Below are positions 48,917 to 49,784 of a DNA stretch of 49,784 nt, piece by piece. Location of the stretch: positions 1 through 49,784 of the forward strand of contig DWXX01000080.1 in assembly GCA_019118985.1 (NCBI GenBank), written 5' to 3'. The notes beneath the pieces were generated by a model that ran no database searches, had not been told where the DNA came from, and worked only from the letters and a program-made list of their open reading frames with translations. The DNA is from Candidatus Faecalibacterium faecipullorum (lineage in GTDB: Bacteria > Bacillota > Clostridia > Oscillospirales > Ruminococcaceae). The first letter of the stretch is position 1. The number at the start of each line of letters is the position of its first letter. Position numbers and translations under genes: made by a program.

Positions 48917-49549
48917 ATGGTTAAAGGCATTATCGGCAAAAAGGTCGGTATGACCCAGCTGTTTGACGAAAATGGCAAGGTCATCCCTGTGACCGTCATC
49001 GAGGCAGGCCCCTGCACCGTGGTGCAGAAGAAGACTGTCGAGAGCGACGGCTATCAGGCTGTCCAGCTTGGCTTTGGCGAGGTTTCCGCCAAGAAGGTCA
49101 ACAAGGCAGCAGCAGGCCACTTCAAGAAGGCCAACGTGGCCCCCAAGAAGACTCTCCGCGAGTTCCGCCTCGAGGACGTGTCCGGTCTGAATGTGGGCGA
49201 TGTGATCAAGGCTGACGTCTTCGCCGCTGGCGATAAGGTGGACGTGGCCGGCATCTCCAAGGGCAAGGGCTACCAGGGCGTCATCAAGCGCTACGGCCAG
49301 CACCGCCTGCGCGAGAGCCACGGCACCGGCCCCGTTGCACGGCATGCAGGTTCCAACGGCTCGACCTCGACCCCCAGCCGCGTTTATCCCGGCAAGCGCC
49401 TGCCCGGCCACATGGGCTTTGTGCGGGTCACCGTGCAGAACCTGACGGTGGTCAAGGTGGATACCGAGAACAATCTGATCGCTGTCAAGGGTGCAGTGCC
49501 CGGCACTAAGGGCACCATCATCACCCTGGCCAACAGCGTGAAGGCCTAA
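48917..49549 (+). CDS. rplC: 50S ribosomal protein L3
   Basis: A 210-residue protein starting MVKGIIGKKVGMTQLFDENG, with GKGYQGVIKRYG, GPVARHAGSNGSTSTPSRVYPGKRLPGHMG as central markers (about residues 135-165) and the C-terminal GAVPGTKGTIITLANS. L3 initiates 50S assembly near the peptidyl-transferase centre. AGGAGG lies 9 bases before the ATG. Confidence 0.98.
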   Translation: MVKGIIGKKVGMTQLFDENGKVIPVTVIEAGPCTVVQKKTVESDGYQAVQLGFGEVSAKKVNKAAAGHFKKANVAPKKTLREFRLEDVSGLNVGDVIKADVFAAGDKVDVAGISKGKGYQGVIKRYGQHRLRESHGTGPVARHAGSNGSTSTPSRVYPGKRLPGHMGFVRVTVQNLTVVKVDTENNLIAVKGAVPGTKGTIITLANSVKA

Positions 49550-49563
49550 GGAGGAAAGCTACA

Positions 49564-49784
49564 ATGGCAAAATTTGACGTAGTCGATCGGAACGGCAAAA
49601 AGGTCAGCGAGATCGAGCTTTCCGACGCCGTGTTCGGCATCACCCCGAACGAGAAGGCTGTTCACATCGCAGTCGTGAACTTCCTGGCCAACCAGCGCCA
49701 GGGCACCCAGAACACCAAGATCCGCAAGGAAGTCTCGGGCGGCGGCAAGAAGCCCTGGCGCCAGAAGGGCACCGGCCACGCCCG
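49564..49784 (+). CDS. rplD: 50S ribosomal protein L4, 5' part only
   Basis: The first 73 codons are present; the window ends inside the gene. MAKFDVVDRNGKKVSEIELS and KEVSGGGKKPWRQKGTGHA are L4 markers. L4 lines the exit tunnel and in some bacteria represses its own operon. AAGGAGG precedes the ATG, 14 bases after rplC. Confidence 0.97.
   Translation, partial: MAKFDVVDRNGKKVSEIELSDAVFGITPNEKAVHIAVVNFLANQRQGTQNTKIRKEVSGGGKKPWRQKGTGHA

Noticed and set aside
1..49784. CRISPR arrays, complete insertion sequences, transposases, rRNA genes or a replication origin.
   Set aside because: No regularly spaced 25-40 bp repeats, transposase motifs or rRNA-like stretches were seen on either strand.

Overview
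The window looks like chromosomal DNA of a very GC-rich (roughly 65-75% in most genes), low-repeat Gram-positive anaerobe of the Clostridia. The best fit is the Oscillospirales/Ruminococcaceae clade (Gemmiger, Subdoligranulum, Faecalibacterium-like). The evidence is a complete six-gene Rnf complex, a SpoIIE phosphatase, an ECF transporter core, CvpA/DUF5711, YnzC-type and DUF1858 small proteins, acetate kinase, and strong AAGGAGG ribosome sites with SigA promoters of 16-18 bp spacing. This placement is inference from gene content; no 16S gene is present.

Layout. 1-420: the 5' end of a phage-type Bro-N antirepressor gene (minus strand) and an inverted pair of 9-bp iteron arrays. 423-2966 (minus): a polar amino-acid ABC importer (binding lipoprotein, permease, ATPase) with promoter and terminator. 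3008-4647: gltX. 4767-7091: spoIIE. 7183-7439: a 46-residue membrane protein gene on the minus strand. 7527-12708: the rnfCDGEAB operon with its own promoter, a hairpin leader and a terminator. 12726-14512: an MFS permease converging on queH. 14575-17280: ynzC-type gene, purA and a degV gene. 17280-17467: tRNA-Val(GAC), minus strand. 17525-26940: a long plus-strand series with ruvCAB, glmM, an rRNA-type methyltransferase, ecfA1-ecfA2-ecfT, truA and a DUF5711 protein, followed by cvpA and a ClpE-like unfoldase (to 30034).

30050-35816 (minus): a beta-propeller membrane protein with a TatB-like N-terminus, YwlG-type, YggS-type, an ABC exporter, an intracellular-looking pectinesterase and a 52-residue membrane protein. 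They are tightly spaced and probably one operon from a promoter near 35.8 kb. 35831-38284: a PhoB/PhoR-like two-component system whose promoter carries three phased TTCAC repeats. 38287-40776 (minus): tmcAL followed by three unrecognised small membrane proteins, one ending in a polyserine tail. 40813-46307: ackA, a zinc-ribbon protein, a DUF1858 protein, trmK, a Nif3-type protein and rqcH. 46383-47980: a Schlafen-like AlbA_2 gene of clearly lower GC, flanked by CTCTAAA repeats, the best candidate for recent acquisition. 48056-49784: the start of the S10 ribosomal-protein operon (rpsJ, rplC, rplD cut by the window end) behind two promoters and a long leader.

Most of the window is ordinary core genome: translation, recombination, cell-wall precursor supply, nucleotide synthesis and anaerobic energy conservation. 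I found no CRISPR array, complete insertion sequence, rRNA or clear defence island. The least explained parts are the iteron arrays, the TatB-like propeller protein, the polyserine/small-membrane-protein cluster, and the AlbA_2 gene with its repeats.
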